64,000 bases of DNA from Paenibacillus etheri (GCF_001012825.1 NZ_LCZJ02000065.1:36364-100363); one strand, 5' to 3'. Counted from the first letter of the stretch, positions 27,868 through 37,882 are shown. Notes: generated from the letters alone by a model not told the origin. A program made the numbers and translations.

Positions 27868-27919
27868 AATTGCAGTGAACAAAAGGCATTTCATTTGTCA
27901 GGGCAAGGAGCGAGCCGAA

Positions 27920-28939
27920 TTGACAACGATATACGATATTGCCAAAAGAACCGGTTACTCTCCAACAACGGTATCTAAGGCGTTTAATAATTATTCCGAT
28001 GTGCGGGAGAAGACTCGCCAGGAAATATTCCGGGTTGCCCAAGAAATGGGATATTTGCCGAATTCACATGCACGTACACTGACCACTAAGAAATCGTGGA
28101 CCATTGGTGTGTTGTTCGTAGAGAATACGGGATTTGGTATTCGCCATCCTTTTTTTAGCGCTGTGATCGAGAGCTTTAAGAAGGTTGCTGTGGAAAAGGG
28201 TTATGCCCTCATGTTTATCTCTAAAGATGTCGGTGGTAAGCAAAGTGGATATTTAGAGAATTGCAGGATTCGTGGCGTAGACGGCGTTGTTGTCTTCTTG
28301 TCCGATTATGAGGATCCGTATTTCCGTGAACTGCTCGAGAGTGATATTCCTACGGTTATTGTGGATTTTGAGACTTCTGAGACACATACGGTATGCTCGG
28401 ATAATACAGCTGGAGCACAGCTGGCGGTGGAGTATCTAGCCTCTTTGGGGCATCGCAAGATTGCCCATATATCCGGAGGAATGAACACATTTCCAGGTAA
28501 AATGCGTGAGCTGGGTTACAAGACCGCTATGAAGCAGCGAGGGTTTAAAGTGCCCAAATCCTATGTTGTAAACGGAGCCTTTTATTCTCGAGAAAGCGGT
28601 TATAAGGCGATGCTGGAGCTTCTTAAGCTCCCTGAACGTCCAACCGCTGTCTTTGCTTCGGGTGACTTACTAGCCTTAGGAGCTATTATGGCTGTTAAAG
28701 ATAGTGGACTTTCCGTACCAATGGATATTTCAGTTATGGGCTACGATGACATCGATCTAGCTGAGTATGTTTCACCTGCATTGACAACGGTACGTCAGGA
28801 TACGGAACTTCTTGGAAGCCGGGCTGCGGACATTCTTTTAGCGTCAATTGAAGGTAAAGCGTTAGATAAGGAAGCAATTTTAGTTCCCGTGGAAGTGGTT
28901 GAACGGGAGTCCTGTGCATCTCCGGTTAGTGCAAATTAG
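27920..28939 (+). CDS. LacI family transcriptional regulator
   Basis: About 339 residues. An N-terminal LacI helix-turn-helix, TIYDIAKRTGYSPTTVSKAF, occupies residues 2-25. It is followed by the hinge helix and a periplasmic-binding-protein-like sugar-sensing domain (about 60-335) with SVMGYDDIDLAEYVSPALTT near its end. TTG at 27920 is chosen because AAGGAG lies nine bases upstream and it places the helix-turn-helix at the N-terminus; the longer GTG start at 27875 has no site. It precedes a perfect operator-like palindrome and the beta-glucan operon, its probable target. Confidence 0.92.
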   Translation: MTTIYDIAKRTGYSPTTVSKAFNNYSDVREKTRQEIFRVAQEMGYLPNSHARTLTTKKSWTIGVLFVENTGFGIRHPFFSAVIESFKKVAVEKGYALMFISKDVGGKQSGYLENCRIRGVDGVVVFLSDYEDPYFRELLESDIPTVIVDFETSETHTVCSDNTAGAQLAVEYLASLGHRKIAHISGGMNTFPGKMRELGYKTAMKQRGFKVPKSYVVNGAFYSRESGYKAMLELLKLPERPTAVFASGDLLALGAIMAVKDSGLSVPMDISVMGYDDIDLAEYVSPALTTVRQDTELLGSRAADILLASIEGKALDKEAILVPVEVVERESCASPVSAN

Positions 28940-29038
28940 TCGGTAGTAAGATTAGGATAAATCTTGACGAACTAAAAAGAGTCCTGCTAAAGTAAAAGAC
29001 AATATAGCTTTTAATTGTTCCTAATGAGATAGTGGTAG

Positions 29039-29069
29039 TTGACACATCTTGTTTAGATGGAGCTATAAT
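29039..29069 (+). promoter_or_regulatory. Promoter of the GH30-phosphorylase operon
   Basis: TTGACA (29039-29044) and TATAAT (29064-29069), 19 bases apart, both perfect consensus hexamers with slightly wide spacing, upstream of the operator palindrome. Confidence 0.6.
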
Positions 29070-29126
29070 GGACTGATTGTTAAAAATGTTCTTTCAATTG
29101 ATTTCGAAAGATCATTTTTTTTCGAA

Positions 29127-29150
29127 ACAATCGAAACCGGTTTCGATTGT
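29127..29150. promoter_or_regulatory. 24-bp perfect palindromic operator
   Basis: A perfect dyad with half-site ACAATCGAAACC around the central CCGG-type axis of LacI-family operators. It lies about 60 bases downstream of the promoter -10, where repressor binding would block transcription. The LacI gene next to it is the natural ligand candidate. A looser TTTCGAAA-type pair lies just upstream at 29102-29128. Confidence 0.7.
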
Positions 29151-29245
29151 TTCTGTGGCTCATTGCTCCGAGTCTACAACATCGGAAGATGATCCAGTAA
29201 AGACTAGTACTTTGGTAAGAAAACAATTCAGAGGAGATGGATGAA

Positions 29246-30583
29246 ATGGCAAAAGTTCAAACTGTGGTAACTGCAAAAGATACAGGGGAACGCTTAACTC
29301 CGAAAGATGCAATTGTTTTTAGCGCAAGAGTAGGATCTGGATCTGCCGATGTGGAGCTTAAGCCAGAACAGGAGTATCAAAAGATGATTGGATTTGGCGG
29401 CGCTTTCACCGAAGCTGCTGCTTATACGTTATCACGTCTGAGCTCCGAGAAACGGGCAGAGGTTATTCATCGCTATTTCCATCCTGTAGAGGGATTAGGC
29501 TATAGCATGGGGCGTGTGCATATTCACAGCTGTGATTTTGCCCTTGGAAATTATACGTATGTTGCTGATCATGATACAGAGTTAGCTACTTTTGATATCT
29601 CACATGATCATAAGTGGGTACTTCCGCTGATAAAAGACGCCATGGAAGTAAGAGGCAGTGCATTCACGATGCTGGCTTCTCCTTGGAGCCCTCCGGCATG
29701 GATGAAAACAAATGGAGAAATGAATAACGGTGGATCACTGAAGCCGGAATATGCAGAAGTTTGGGCACGCTACTATACGAAATTCATTGAAGCTTATGGG
29801 AAAGAGGGAGTGCCGATTTGGGCGGTTTCCGTGCAGAATGAGCCGGCTGCCGTTCAGGTCTGGGATTCATGTATTTATAGTGCGGAAGAGGAACGGGATT
29901 TTGTTAAAAACCATCTTGGGCCGGTGATGCATCAGACCGGCCATTCAGATGTGAACATTGTAATCTGGGATCATAACCGCGATATTATGGTCGAGCGTGC
30001 TTCGGCAGTATTATCTGATCCTGACGCAGCAAAGTATGTGTGGGGTACGGGTATTCACTGGTACGGAGGCGAGGAGTTCGAGAAGGTAGAAAAGGTACAT
30101 GATTTATTTCCAGACAAGCATCTTTTATTTACAGAGGGCTGCCAAGAGGGTGGCGTTAAGCTGGGGGAATGGTTTACTGGTGAAAGGTATGGCAGAAATA
30201 TGATTGGAGATCTCAATGCGTGGACTGAAGGATACCTGGACTGGAACCTGGTACTGGATGAGACAGGAGGCCCCAACCATGTAGGCAATCTCTGCGATGC
30301 GCCGATTATTGCAGATACGACAACGGATGAAGTGCACTATAACAGCTCCTATTATTACATTGGGCATTTCAGTAAATACATTGCACCAGGTGCGGTACGG
30401 ATCGGATTTACATCTGAAGCGGAAGGTATCCTAACCACAGCATTCCGTAATCCTGATGGCAGCATTGCTGTTGTGCTGATGAATGAAAGTGAAGAAGTGC
30501 ACAGTGTAACGCTAGGTCTAGGAGAAGAGATTGCGAGCTGCGAGCTAGCGCCTCATTCCATCGTGACGCATTTGATTTCATAA
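29246..30583 (+). CDS. GH30 family glycoside hydrolase
   Basis: A 445-residue cytosolic glycosidase of GH30 (glucosylceramidase-like clan GH-A). It has KMIGFGGAFTEAAAY near residue 45, the acid/base Glu in QNEPAA (about E199) and the nucleophile Glu in FTEGC (about E297). A C-terminal beta-sandwich follows. No signal peptide. GH30 members cleave beta-glucosidic or related linkages. Beside a predicted beta-glucan phosphorylase and an oligosaccharide importer, a beta-1,3/1,6-glucan oligosaccharide substrate is inferred. ATG at 29246 has GAGGAG eight bases upstream; the ATG at 29237 is too close to the site. Confidence 0.88.
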   Translation: MAKVQTVVTAKDTGERLTPKDAIVFSARVGSGSADVELKPEQEYQKMIGFGGAFTEAAAYTLSRLSSEKRAEVIHRYFHPVEGLGYSMGRVHIHSCDFALGNYTYVADHDTELATFDISHDHKWVLPLIKDAMEVRGSAFTMLASPWSPPAWMKTNGEMNNGGSLKPEYAEVWARYYTKFIEAYGKEGVPIWAVSVQNEPAAVQVWDSCIYSAEEERDFVKNHLGPVMHQTGHSDVNIVIWDHNRDIMVERASAVLSDPDAAKYVWGTGIHWYGGEEFEKVEKVHDLFPDKHLLFTEGCQEGGVKLGEWFTGERYGRNMIGDLNAWTEGYLDWNLVLDETGGPNHVGNLCDAPIIADTTTDEVHYNSSYYYIGHFSKYIAPGAVRIGFTSEAEGILTTAFRNPDGSIAVVLMNESEEVHSVTLGLGEEIASCELAPHSIVTHLIS

Positions 30584-30611
30584 ATAATCTACAACTTAGG
30601 AGGACAAAAGT

Positions 30612-33600
30612 ATGAGCAATTATTATTTCGAATCAGATACATTTGTAATGGAGCAATTTGATGAAGGAAAGACTTTTTCCAGTTTCTTACCAGGTCTTGC
30701 CGGACTAAAGGGAATTCCGATGTGGACTTTTTATGTGAATCGGGGTCAGGCCATTTGCAGCTTCGGGGTACGCGATAAGAACTCGCCGATCATGGAATTC
30801 TCTCCGGCAAATATCTCTTATAAGAACGTAGGGACGACCGGTTTCAGAACCTTTATCAAAATTAAAGGCGAGCAAGAGATTTATGAACCGTTTCAATCTG
30901 CACGTCCAGATGCTGCTGCTAAGCGGATCATGACCATTTTGCCTAATGGGCTTACCATTGAAGAAAGCCATGCCGGGCATGGTCTGAAGACGACCGTACA
31001 CTATTTTAATTTGCCTAATGACGATTATGCAGCATTGGTACGTCGGGTAGAGATTGAGAATATCGGCGGTAAAGAGATCGAGCTGGAGCTGATGGATGGT
31101 CTGCCTGAAATCTTGCCTTACGGCGTAGAAAACAGCGGCTACAAGGAAATAGGTAACCTGCTGCGCAGCTGGATGGATGTATACAACTTGGAGAATGGTA
31201 TTCCATTTTATAAACTGCGTTCCAGTACCAATGATAGTGCGCAGGTTAGTGAAATTACGAATGGACATTTCTATCTGTCGTTCACTGGAGATGGAGAAAA
31301 AGTCTCGCCAATTGTCGATTTCGAGCTAGTCTTTGGTGGTAATACCTCTCTTACTTATCCAGACCGCTTTGCGGGATTAACCCTTGCAGAACTGGGTGAG
31401 CTTCCGCAATATCCGGTCAATAAGGTTCCGTGCGGTTTTAGCGGAGTGGCAAAACGTTTGGCGCCAGGTAGCCGTCTGATTCTGAACACTCTGGTTGGAC
31501 ATGTAAATGACATCGACAAAATCAATAAGAAGGCTGAACATTTGTGCAGCGATGAATATATCCTGTCTAAATCCCAAGAGGCCGCAGGTCTGACTGAAGA
31601 GTTGACAGAAGGCATTGCTACTCACACTTCATCGGCTGTGTTTGATGCGTATTGCCGTCAATCCTATCTCGATAACTTTCTGCGTGGAGGCTATCCTTTT
31701 GTCTTTGACAATGGCGGTGATGGCTTTGTAGTTCACTTATACTCGCGTAAGCATGGTGACTTGGAGCGTGACTACAATTTCTTCTCACTCGCCCCAGAAT
31801 ATTATTCACAGGGGAACGGAAACTTTCGCGATATGAATCAGAATCGTCGGAACGATGTATTTTTTAATCCGAAGGTGGGTAGCTTCAACATCAAAATGTT
31901 CTATAGCTTGATTCAGGCGGATGGTTACAACCCATTGAGCGTACAAGGAACAACCTTTGAAGTGAAAGCGGACAGTAAGGCGCAAGCTGCGGAATGGATC
32001 GGAGAAGCTGTGGCAGATCATCAAGCTGAGCTTGTAAGGCTGTGTAGCACTCGGTTCACACCAGGTAGCTTAGTAAACTATATTGCGGATCATAACGTTA
32101 CCTTGAAGGTAAGCGAGCAAGAATTTCTGTCAGGCCTACTAGCCTTGTCACAACAAAACATTGAGGCTTCTTTTGGCGAAGGCTTCTGGTCAGATCACTG
32201 GACGTATAATATGGATCTGGTAGTAGGTTATTTGGATATCTTCCCTGACAAAAAGCAGGAGCTTTTATTTGGGGATAACACTTACGCGTTCTATGACAGC
32301 CCAGCATATGTGTTGCCACGAAGTGAGAAATATGTAATCAGTGAGGGAAAGGCTCGGCAATATGGTGCTCTCCTTGAAGATGAGGAGAAGCTGCATAAGC
32401 TGAAATGGAAAGCTGGAGATACCCATTGGCTGCGTACCGAAGGCGGCCACGGTGCCATTTACCACACTAATCTATTCGTGAAGATGTTGTCTCTTGCCTT
32501 GAATAAATTTGCTACACTTGACCCTTACGGTATGGGTGTAGAGATGGAAGGCAATAAGCCGGGCTGGAACGATGCTATGAATGGACTGCCAGGATTGTTC
32601 GGCTCTGGAATGAGTGAGACTTTTGAGCTGAAACGTACCGTAGTCTTTTTGTTAGATGCTCTGAACGGCAAAGAGAACATTCAAGGCGCTGTAGATCTGC
32701 CAGAAGAAATTGCACAGCTGCTTGAAAAGGTATATCACGCGGTAACGGCTGTTCTTTCGGGAGATTTGGAACAATTCAATTATTGGGACATTGTAGCTTC
32801 GGCGCGTGAGGCGTATAGAGCACGTATCCGTTTCGGTATTACTGGGGCTGAGTCTGAAGTAACCTTGGAATACATTCGTGAGGCCCTCTCCAAGTTCTTG
32901 GTCAAAATCGATGAGGGGATCAACAAGGCGGTAGAACTCGGTAACGGACTTACCCCAACCTACTTCCGCTTTGAGGCGAAGAAATTCCAGCAGGTAACCG
33001 ATGCTGAAGGTCAACCGGTACTTAGCGGATACGGCCTGCCAAAAGCTGTGGTAGAGGAGTTTGAGGTATATGCATTGCCATACTTCCTTGAGGGACCTAC
33101 TCGCTGGTTGAAGACGCTGAAAGATCCGGTGCAAGCCAAGGAAATCTACAATTTGATTAAGCAAACAGAGCTATATGATCCGACTACGTCTATGTATCAA
33201 ACCTCGGTTAGTCTAGAGGGAGAGTCGCATGAGATCGGACGAATGAGAGCCTTTACGCCAGGCTGGCTAGAGCGTGAGTCCAACTTCCTGCATATGTCCT
33301 ACAAATATCTGCTAGAGCTGTTGAAAGGCGGACTTCATGAGGAGTTCTACGGAGAACTGAAGACCTCGCTAGTTCCGTTCCTGGATCCGGCTGTCTATGG
33401 ACGCAGTACGCTTGAGAATTCATCCTTTATCGCTACTGGAGGCAATCCTGATCCGGGCAATCACGGTAGAGGGTTCGTTGCAAGACTAAGTGGGTCGACA
33501 GCTGAATTCCTCAGTATGTGGAGAACGATGATGGCCGGAAGTCATATTTTCAGAGTAGAAGATGGACAGCTTACGTTATCTTTAAATCCGGTTCTACCAG

Positions 33601-33839
33601 GCTGGTTATTTGATGAACAAGGCAATCTTTCTTTCACATTCTTAGGTGGCACGGAAGTAACTTATTCGAACCCCCAACGCGAGAATACGTTTGGTGAGAA
33701 GAAGGCTGTTATTCAGAGCATGACGCTCGTCTATCGCGATGGAACGGTTACCGAAATTTCTGGAGCGCTCGTTCGAGGTAAAGAGGCAGAGGCTCTACGG
33801 CGTGGAGAGATCAAGCAAATTCGAGCAATAATGGCATAG
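30612..33839 (+). CDS. Large GH94/GH161-like glucan phosphorylase
   Basis: A 1,075-residue cytosolic protein resembling the cellobiose-phosphorylase superfamily. It has an N-terminal beta-sandwich (~1-320), a central (alpha/alpha)6 barrel (about 380-900) and a C-terminal cap. Length and context match GH161 beta-1,3-oligoglucan phosphorylases described from Paenibacillus polymyxa, which release glucose 1-phosphate from beta-1,3-glucan oligomers. GH94 enzymes are usually ~800 residues. The motif SDHWTYNMDLVVGYLDIFPD near residue 525 and EMEGNKPGWNDAMNGLPGLFG near 645 look like active-site segments. AGGAGG precedes the ATG, 28 bases after GH30. Confidence 0.75.
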   Translation: MSNYYFESDTFVMEQFDEGKTFSSFLPGLAGLKGIPMWTFYVNRGQAICSFGVRDKNSPIMEFSPANISYKNVGTTGFRTFIKIKGEQEIYEPFQSARPDAAAKRIMTILPNGLTIEESHAGHGLKTTVHYFNLPNDDYAALVRRVEIENIGGKEIELELMDGLPEILPYGVENSGYKEIGNLLRSWMDVYNLENGIPFYKLRSSTNDSAQVSEITNGHFYLSFTGDGEKVSPIVDFELVFGGNTSLTYPDRFAGLTLAELGELPQYPVNKVPCGFSGVAKRLAPGSRLILNTLVGHVNDIDKINKKAEHLCSDEYILSKSQEAAGLTEELTEGIATHTSSAVFDAYCRQSYLDNFLRGGYPFVFDNGGDGFVVHLYSRKHGDLERDYNFFSLAPEYYSQGNGNFRDMNQNRRNDVFFNPKVGSFNIKMFYSLIQADGYNPLSVQGTTFEVKADSKAQAAEWIGEAVADHQAELVRLCSTRFTPGSLVNYIADHNVTLKVSEQEFLSGLLALSQQNIEASFGEGFWSDHWTYNMDLVVGYLDIFPDKKQELLFGDNTYAFYDSPAYVLPRSEKYVISEGKARQYGALLEDEEKLHKLKWKAGDTHWLRTEGGHGAIYHTNLFVKMLSLALNKFATLDPYGMGVEMEGNKPGWNDAMNGLPGLFGSGMSETFELKRTVVFLLDALNGKENIQGAVDLPEEIAQLLEKVYHAVTAVLSGDLEQFNYWDIVASAREAYRARIRFGITGAESEVTLEYIREALSKFLVKIDEGINKAVELGNGLTPTYFRFEAKKFQQVTDAEGQPVLSGYGLPKAVVEEFEVYALPYFLEGPTRWLKTLKDPVQAKEIYNLIKQTELYDPTTSMYQTSVSLEGESHEIGRMRAFTPGWLERESNFLHMSYKYLLELLKGGLHEEFYGELKTSLVPFLDPAVYGRSTLENSSFIATGGNPDPGNHGRGFVARLSGSTAEFLSMWRTMMAGSHIFRVEDGQLTLSLNPVLPGWLFDEQGNLSFTFLGGTEVTYSNPQRENTFGEKKAVIQSMTLVYRDGTVTEISGALVRGKEAEALRRGEIKQIRAIMA

Positions 33840-33840
33840 A

Positions 33841-33877
33841 AAATAAGGGAGGGCCTAGGCCCTCCCTTATTTTTTTC
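33841..33877 (+). terminator. Strong terminator after the phosphorylase gene
   Basis: A perfect palindrome AAATAAGGGAGGGCCT (33841-33856) with its complement to 33872, followed by a T tract. It separates the enzyme genes from the transporter genes. Confidence 0.92.
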
Positions 33878-33880
33878 TCC

Positions 33881-33927
33881 AAATATAAGAAAGCCCTTAA
33901 ACGACGCCGAAGGCATTTTAGCTTGAA
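33881..33927 (+). repeat. Dispersed 5'-leader element, copy 3
   Basis: Contains ATATAAGAAAG and GACGCCGAAGGCATTTTAGC, shared with the copies at 4834-4896 and 51056-51153. It is not upstream of a gene in the corresponding sense. Confidence 0.5.
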
Positions 33928-34007
33928 CCCGAAAAATGGAACCTATAACCCGAAATTCAAAGCCTTACGGAGACAGGCAAAAGCAAATACAATGAATACA
34001 TAGATAT

Positions 34008-34023
34008 TGTAAGCGCTTCAGAA
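34008..34023 (+). promoter_or_regulatory. Possible catabolite (cre) site
   Basis: TTGTAAGCGCTTCAGA partly matches the CcpA cre consensus, about 35 bases before the transporter operon start. The same TGTAAGCGCT core occurs upstream of the other sugar operon (11885-11898). Confidence 0.35.
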
Positions 34024-34057
34024 AAAGAAAAAGATATATAGCCTGGAGGTCCAAAGG

Positions 34058-35044
34058 ATGGAGAACAAAAAAAGCGTGGAAGTAAGTCCAGCGATGAATC
34101 CGTTAATTCCTGGAAATTTCGAAACCGGTAAAGTAAATCGTACTCCGCTTTGGAAGAGGTTCGTTACCCAGCGACATTTGCAGACTATGGCACTGCTTGG
34201 TGTCATCTGGATGATTATTTTTAACTACATTCCGATGTATAGCATTATTATCGCCTTCAAGGAGTACAACATCGTCAAGCCAATCTCGGAAGCTCCTTGG
34301 GTCGGTCTCGCGAATTTCAAAGAGTTCCTGGCGGACGATAATTTTGTGTATGTTATGAAGAATACGTTAGGCATCAGCTTAATTAAACTGTTGATCTTTC
34401 CGCTGCCGATCATATTCGCCCTCTTTCTGAACGAAGTCCGATCCGTTCGCTTTAAGAAGAGTATTCAGACGATATCGTATTTGCCCCACTTCCTGTCTTG
34501 GGTCGTTCTTGGCGGGATTCTCGCCACTTGGCTGGCAGATGTGGGCATCATCAACAATATTTTGATGGCGCTGCATGTGATCGACCAGCCGATTTCGTTC
34601 CTGGCTGAACCGAAATATTTCTGGACCATTATTATTACCTCGGATTTATGGAAGGAGCTGGGTTGGTCAGCGATCATCTATCTGGCTGCCATTACCAGCA
34701 TATCTCCCGAAATGTATGAAGCGGCCACCATCGACGGTGCCGGAAGATTCCAGAAAATGTGGTATGTAACCGTACCGACTATCAAAGGAACGATCAGCAT
34801 CTTGTTTATTCTGGCGGTGAGCGGTGTACTGAACTCCAATTTTGACCAGATCATGGTACTTCGCAATTCGCTAAATGACAGCGCGAGTAATGTGATTGAC
34901 TACTATGTTTACTATACCGGTCTGCTCTCGGCCCGCTTCTCGTATTCAGCCGCTATCGGAGTGTTCAAATCGGTTATCTCGCTCATTCTGCTGCTGATTG
35001 CCAACCAAGTATCTAAAAAACTCAACGACACCTCGTTGTTTTAG
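34058..35044 (+). CDS. Sugar ABC transporter permease (LplB-like)
   Basis: A 328-residue CUT1 permease with a ~45-residue polar N-terminal extension, six helices and the coupling motif YEAATIDGAGRFQKMW near residue 221. PMYSIIIAFKEYN near residue 70 is the group signature. GGAGGTCC lies eight bases before the ATG. First gene of an importer probably supplying beta-glucan oligosaccharides to the preceding enzymes; the ATPase is not encoded here. Confidence 0.9.
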   Translation: MENKKSVEVSPAMNPLIPGNFETGKVNRTPLWKRFVTQRHLQTMALLGVIWMIIFNYIPMYSIIIAFKEYNIVKPISEAPWVGLANFKEFLADDNFVYVMKNTLGISLIKLLIFPLPIIFALFLNEVRSVRFKKSIQTISYLPHFLSWVVLGGILATWLADVGIINNILMALHVIDQPISFLAEPKYFWTIIITSDLWKELGWSAIIYLAAITSISPEMYEAATIDGAGRFQKMWYVTVPTIKGTISILFILAVSGVLNSNFDQIMVLRNSLNDSASNVIDYYVYYTGLLSARFSYSAAIGVFKSVISLILLLIANQVSKKLNDTSLF

Positions 35045-35062
35045 GCCAAGGGGGACCTGTAC

Positions 35063-35953
35063 ATGATTACACTGAATCGCAGAACAAAGGGAGAAGTCGT
35101 CTTTGATATAGTAAACAATATTGGAATGCTTTGTATTTGCTTCGTTACGCTGTATCCGATCTGGTACGTGCTAATTAATGCTTTTAATGACGGAAAAGAT
35201 GCTATGCTAGGCGGGATTTACTGGATTCCGCGCAAGTTTTCATTGGAGAACTTTAGTGCCGTGTTCGATAGCCCGGGTATTATGAGGGCGATGTGGATTA
35301 CGGTAGCCAAAACAATTCTCGGCGTAGGTCTACATGTATTCTTTACGGCGATGGTTGCTTATGCGGTTTCCCGGAGAGAACTGATTGGGGGCAGATTCTA
35401 CATTCTGTTAGGTACGATAACCATGATCTTCGGAGCCGGACTTATTCCGACGTACCTACTCATCAAAGATCTTCATCTGCTGGAAAATTTCCTAGTCTAT
35501 ATTATTCCGGTCATGTTCAGCTTCTTCGATCTAATCATCTTCATGACGTTCTTCCGGGATATTCCTGATGGCCTGGAGGAAGCGGCGCGTATTGACGGAG
35601 CCAACGACTGGTCCATCTTCCTGCGGATTGTCCTGCCGGTCTCTTTACCCGTACTGGCTACTATTGCGCTGTTCCATGGCGTTTACCAATGGAATGATTA
35701 TTTTACCGGAATGATTTATATGAACAATGAAAGCATGCAACCGATTCAAACATTCCTGTACCGGGTTGTCGCCCAATCCAGCTCCAATCTAATGATGACT
35801 GCCGTACAGGGAAGCGCCGTGACCAGGACGGTGACCTCGCAGTCCATCAAGCTGGCTACGATGGTTGTTACAACACTTCCGATCGTCTTTGCCTACCCGT
35901 TCCTGCAACGTTATTTCGTCAAAGGGATGATGATTGGTTCCATCAAGGGCTAA
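35063..35953 (+). CDS. Carbohydrate ABC transporter permease (LplC/YtcP-like)
   Basis: A 296-residue partner permease with six helices, EEAARIDGANDWSIFLRIV near residue 171 and the C-terminal YFVKGMMIGSIKG signature. It begins 18 bases after the previous stop behind AAGGGGGACC. It forms the channel heterodimer with the LplB-like protein. Confidence 0.92.
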   Translation: MITLNRRTKGEVVFDIVNNIGMLCICFVTLYPIWYVLINAFNDGKDAMLGGIYWIPRKFSLENFSAVFDSPGIMRAMWITVAKTILGVGLHVFFTAMVAYAVSRRELIGGRFYILLGTITMIFGAGLIPTYLLIKDLHLLENFLVYIIPVMFSFFDLIIFMTFFRDIPDGLEEAARIDGANDWSIFLRIVLPVSLPVLATIALFHGVYQWNDYFTGMIYMNNESMQPIQTFLYRVVAQSSSNLMMTAVQGSAVTRTVTSQSIKLATMVVTTLPIVFAYPFLQRYFVKGMMIGSIKG

Positions 35954-36063
35954 GTGCTGGTCGCACTTCACCCGAAATAATGGTGTCTCCTCCGGACCGC
36001 ACCCGCAGTCTTGGAGTTATAAATTATAATTATTAATCAATCTCAGAAAAGGGGTAAACAAGC

Positions 36064-37764
36064 ATGGACATGAAAAGAAAGCCAAAGAAAATGATGATGC
36101 TGCTTATGGCAACAATCATGGTTCTGTCCGTAGCGGGCTGTTCCGGTAACAATGGTAACGCCGCAAACAAAGGTAATGCTGCAAACAAGACTGAAGGTAA
36201 CACAGCAGAGGCAACATCTACAACAGCGCCAGAAGCTACAGCACTATCCGCTGATGAGCCGGGTTGGAAATCCGACACATCACCAATTACATTTGACTGG
36301 TACCTGAACTTCGCCTGGTTCCCTAATAAATGGGGTGTGGATCCAACTTCCCAATATATCACTAAGAAAACCGGTGTGGACATTAACTTTATCGTTCCAG
36401 CCGGTAATGAAAATGAAAAGATGAACACGCTGATTGCTTCCGGTAAACTGCCGGACTTTATCACGCTGGGCTGGTATGAAGATGCTGTTAAGAAAATGAT
36501 TGAAGGCAATCTCGTGCTTCCTCTGAACAAACTCGCCGAAGAATATGATCCTTACTTCTTCAAAGTATCCGACCCTGACAAACTGGGATGGTACACACAA
36601 GCTGACGGCAATGTATACGGTTACCCGAATGCTTCTTCCTCCCCTAAAGATTACGAGAAATATGGCGACACTTATGTATCCAACCAAACCTTCGTAGTCC
36701 GCAAAGATATTTATGAAGCGATTGGCAGTCCTGATATGCGCACACCGGAAGGATTCGTGGCAGCGCTGAAGGCCGCTAAAGAGAAATTCCCTGAAATCGA
36801 TGGTCAACCGATGATTCCGCTCGGTCTACACGAATTTATCGCAACGGGTAACGATTCTTTGGAACAATACATTCAGAACTTCTTAGCTATTCCAAGAGAA
36901 AAAGACGGCAAGTTGTATAATCGTGAGACTGACCCTGAATATATCCGCTGGATGAAAACTTTGCGTCAAGCGAACCAAGACGGCTTGCTTTCTAAAGATA
37001 TCTTTATTGACAAACGTCCTCAAATGGAAGAAAAAATCGCTCAAGGCCGTTACTTCGCGATGCTGTACCAACGTACTGACTTTGGAGCCCAACTGGGAAC
37101 TCTGTACCAGAAAGACCCGAACAAAATTTATATCGCAGTTGACGGTCCGGCTAATACCAACCTGGATGCGCCTACTCTGAACGGCCCTGCTATTTCTGGC
37201 TGGACAGTAACGCTGATCTCCAAAGATGTTAAAGACAAAGCACGCGCCATTAAATTCCTAAGTTACCTGAACAGTGAAGAAGGCAATAAAGACCTCTATC
37301 TTGGCGAAAAAGGCGTCAGCTATGATACCATTGACGGCAAAGACCAATTTAAACCAGAAGTCTTTGATCTGATGAATAAAGACCGTGCGGCATTCGACAA
37401 GCAATATGGTTCTTCCTTTACGTTCTGGATGCTGATGAATACCAATATTACAACTCAATGGACACCTAAAGCTGTAGAGCCTTTCAAACAGCTGGAAGAC
37501 TGGACTCGCGGAAAAACAATAAGTATCTCCGAGTTTGATCAAATCGATCCGTTGGCAAGCTCCCCTGAGGGCGTCATCTTATCTAAAATCAAAGATTTGC
37601 GCAGCAAAACGCTTCCGAAGCTTTTGATGGCTCCATCCGATGCTGAATTTGATTCCATCTGGACAGGTTACATCAAGAAGCAAGAGGATCTGGGTCTGGC
37701 TAAAGTGCAAGCCTTCCAGCAAACAAAATATGAAGAGAATAAGCTGAAACTCGCAAAAAAATAA
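36064..37764 (+). CDS. Large ABC transporter substrate-binding lipoprotein
   Basis: 566 residues with a lipoprotein signal peptide ending LSVAGC (Cys about 26). An Asn/Ala/Thr-rich linker of about 40 residues follows, then a two-lobed solute-binding domain. It is unusually large, as is typical for Paenibacillus oligosaccharide-binding proteins. Codon use is markedly more optimised than its neighbours (many AAA/GAA and strong-codon choices), suggesting high expression. It lies 110 bases after the permeases and ends in a strong terminator. Confidence 0.9.
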   Translation: MDMKRKPKKMMMLLMATIMVLSVAGCSGNNGNAANKGNAANKTEGNTAEATSTTAPEATALSADEPGWKSDTSPITFDWYLNFAWFPNKWGVDPTSQYITKKTGVDINFIVPAGNENEKMNTLIASGKLPDFITLGWYEDAVKKMIEGNLVLPLNKLAEEYDPYFFKVSDPDKLGWYTQADGNVYGYPNASSSPKDYEKYGDTYVSNQTFVVRKDIYEAIGSPDMRTPEGFVAALKAAKEKFPEIDGQPMIPLGLHEFIATGNDSLEQYIQNFLAIPREKDGKLYNRETDPEYIRWMKTLRQANQDGLLSKDIFIDKRPQMEEKIAQGRYFAMLYQRTDFGAQLGTLYQKDPNKIYIAVDGPANTNLDAPTLNGPAISGWTVTLISKDVKDKARAIKFLSYLNSEEGNKDLYLGEKGVSYDTIDGKDQFKPEVFDLMNKDRAAFDKQYGSSFTFWMLMNTNITTQWTPKAVEPFKQLEDWTRGKTISISEFDQIDPLASSPEGVILSKIKDLRSKTLPKLLMAPSDAEFDSIWTGYIKKQEDLGLAKVQAFQQTKYEENKLKLAKK

Positions 37765-37774
37765 AATAAACATG

Positions 37775-37812
37775 ACCCAATCGCCCGCAAATGTGGGCGA
37801 TTGGGTTATTTT
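37775..37812 (+). terminator. Terminator after the binding protein gene
   Basis: ACCCAATCGCCC (37775-37786) pairs with GGGCGATTGGGT (37795-37806), followed by TATTTT. Confidence 0.92.
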
Positions 37813-37882
37813 CAATCTATAATATGGTTTAGATATTAAATAGGTTAAGCATTCACTATTCAGCGAGGTGGACAGAACAGAA

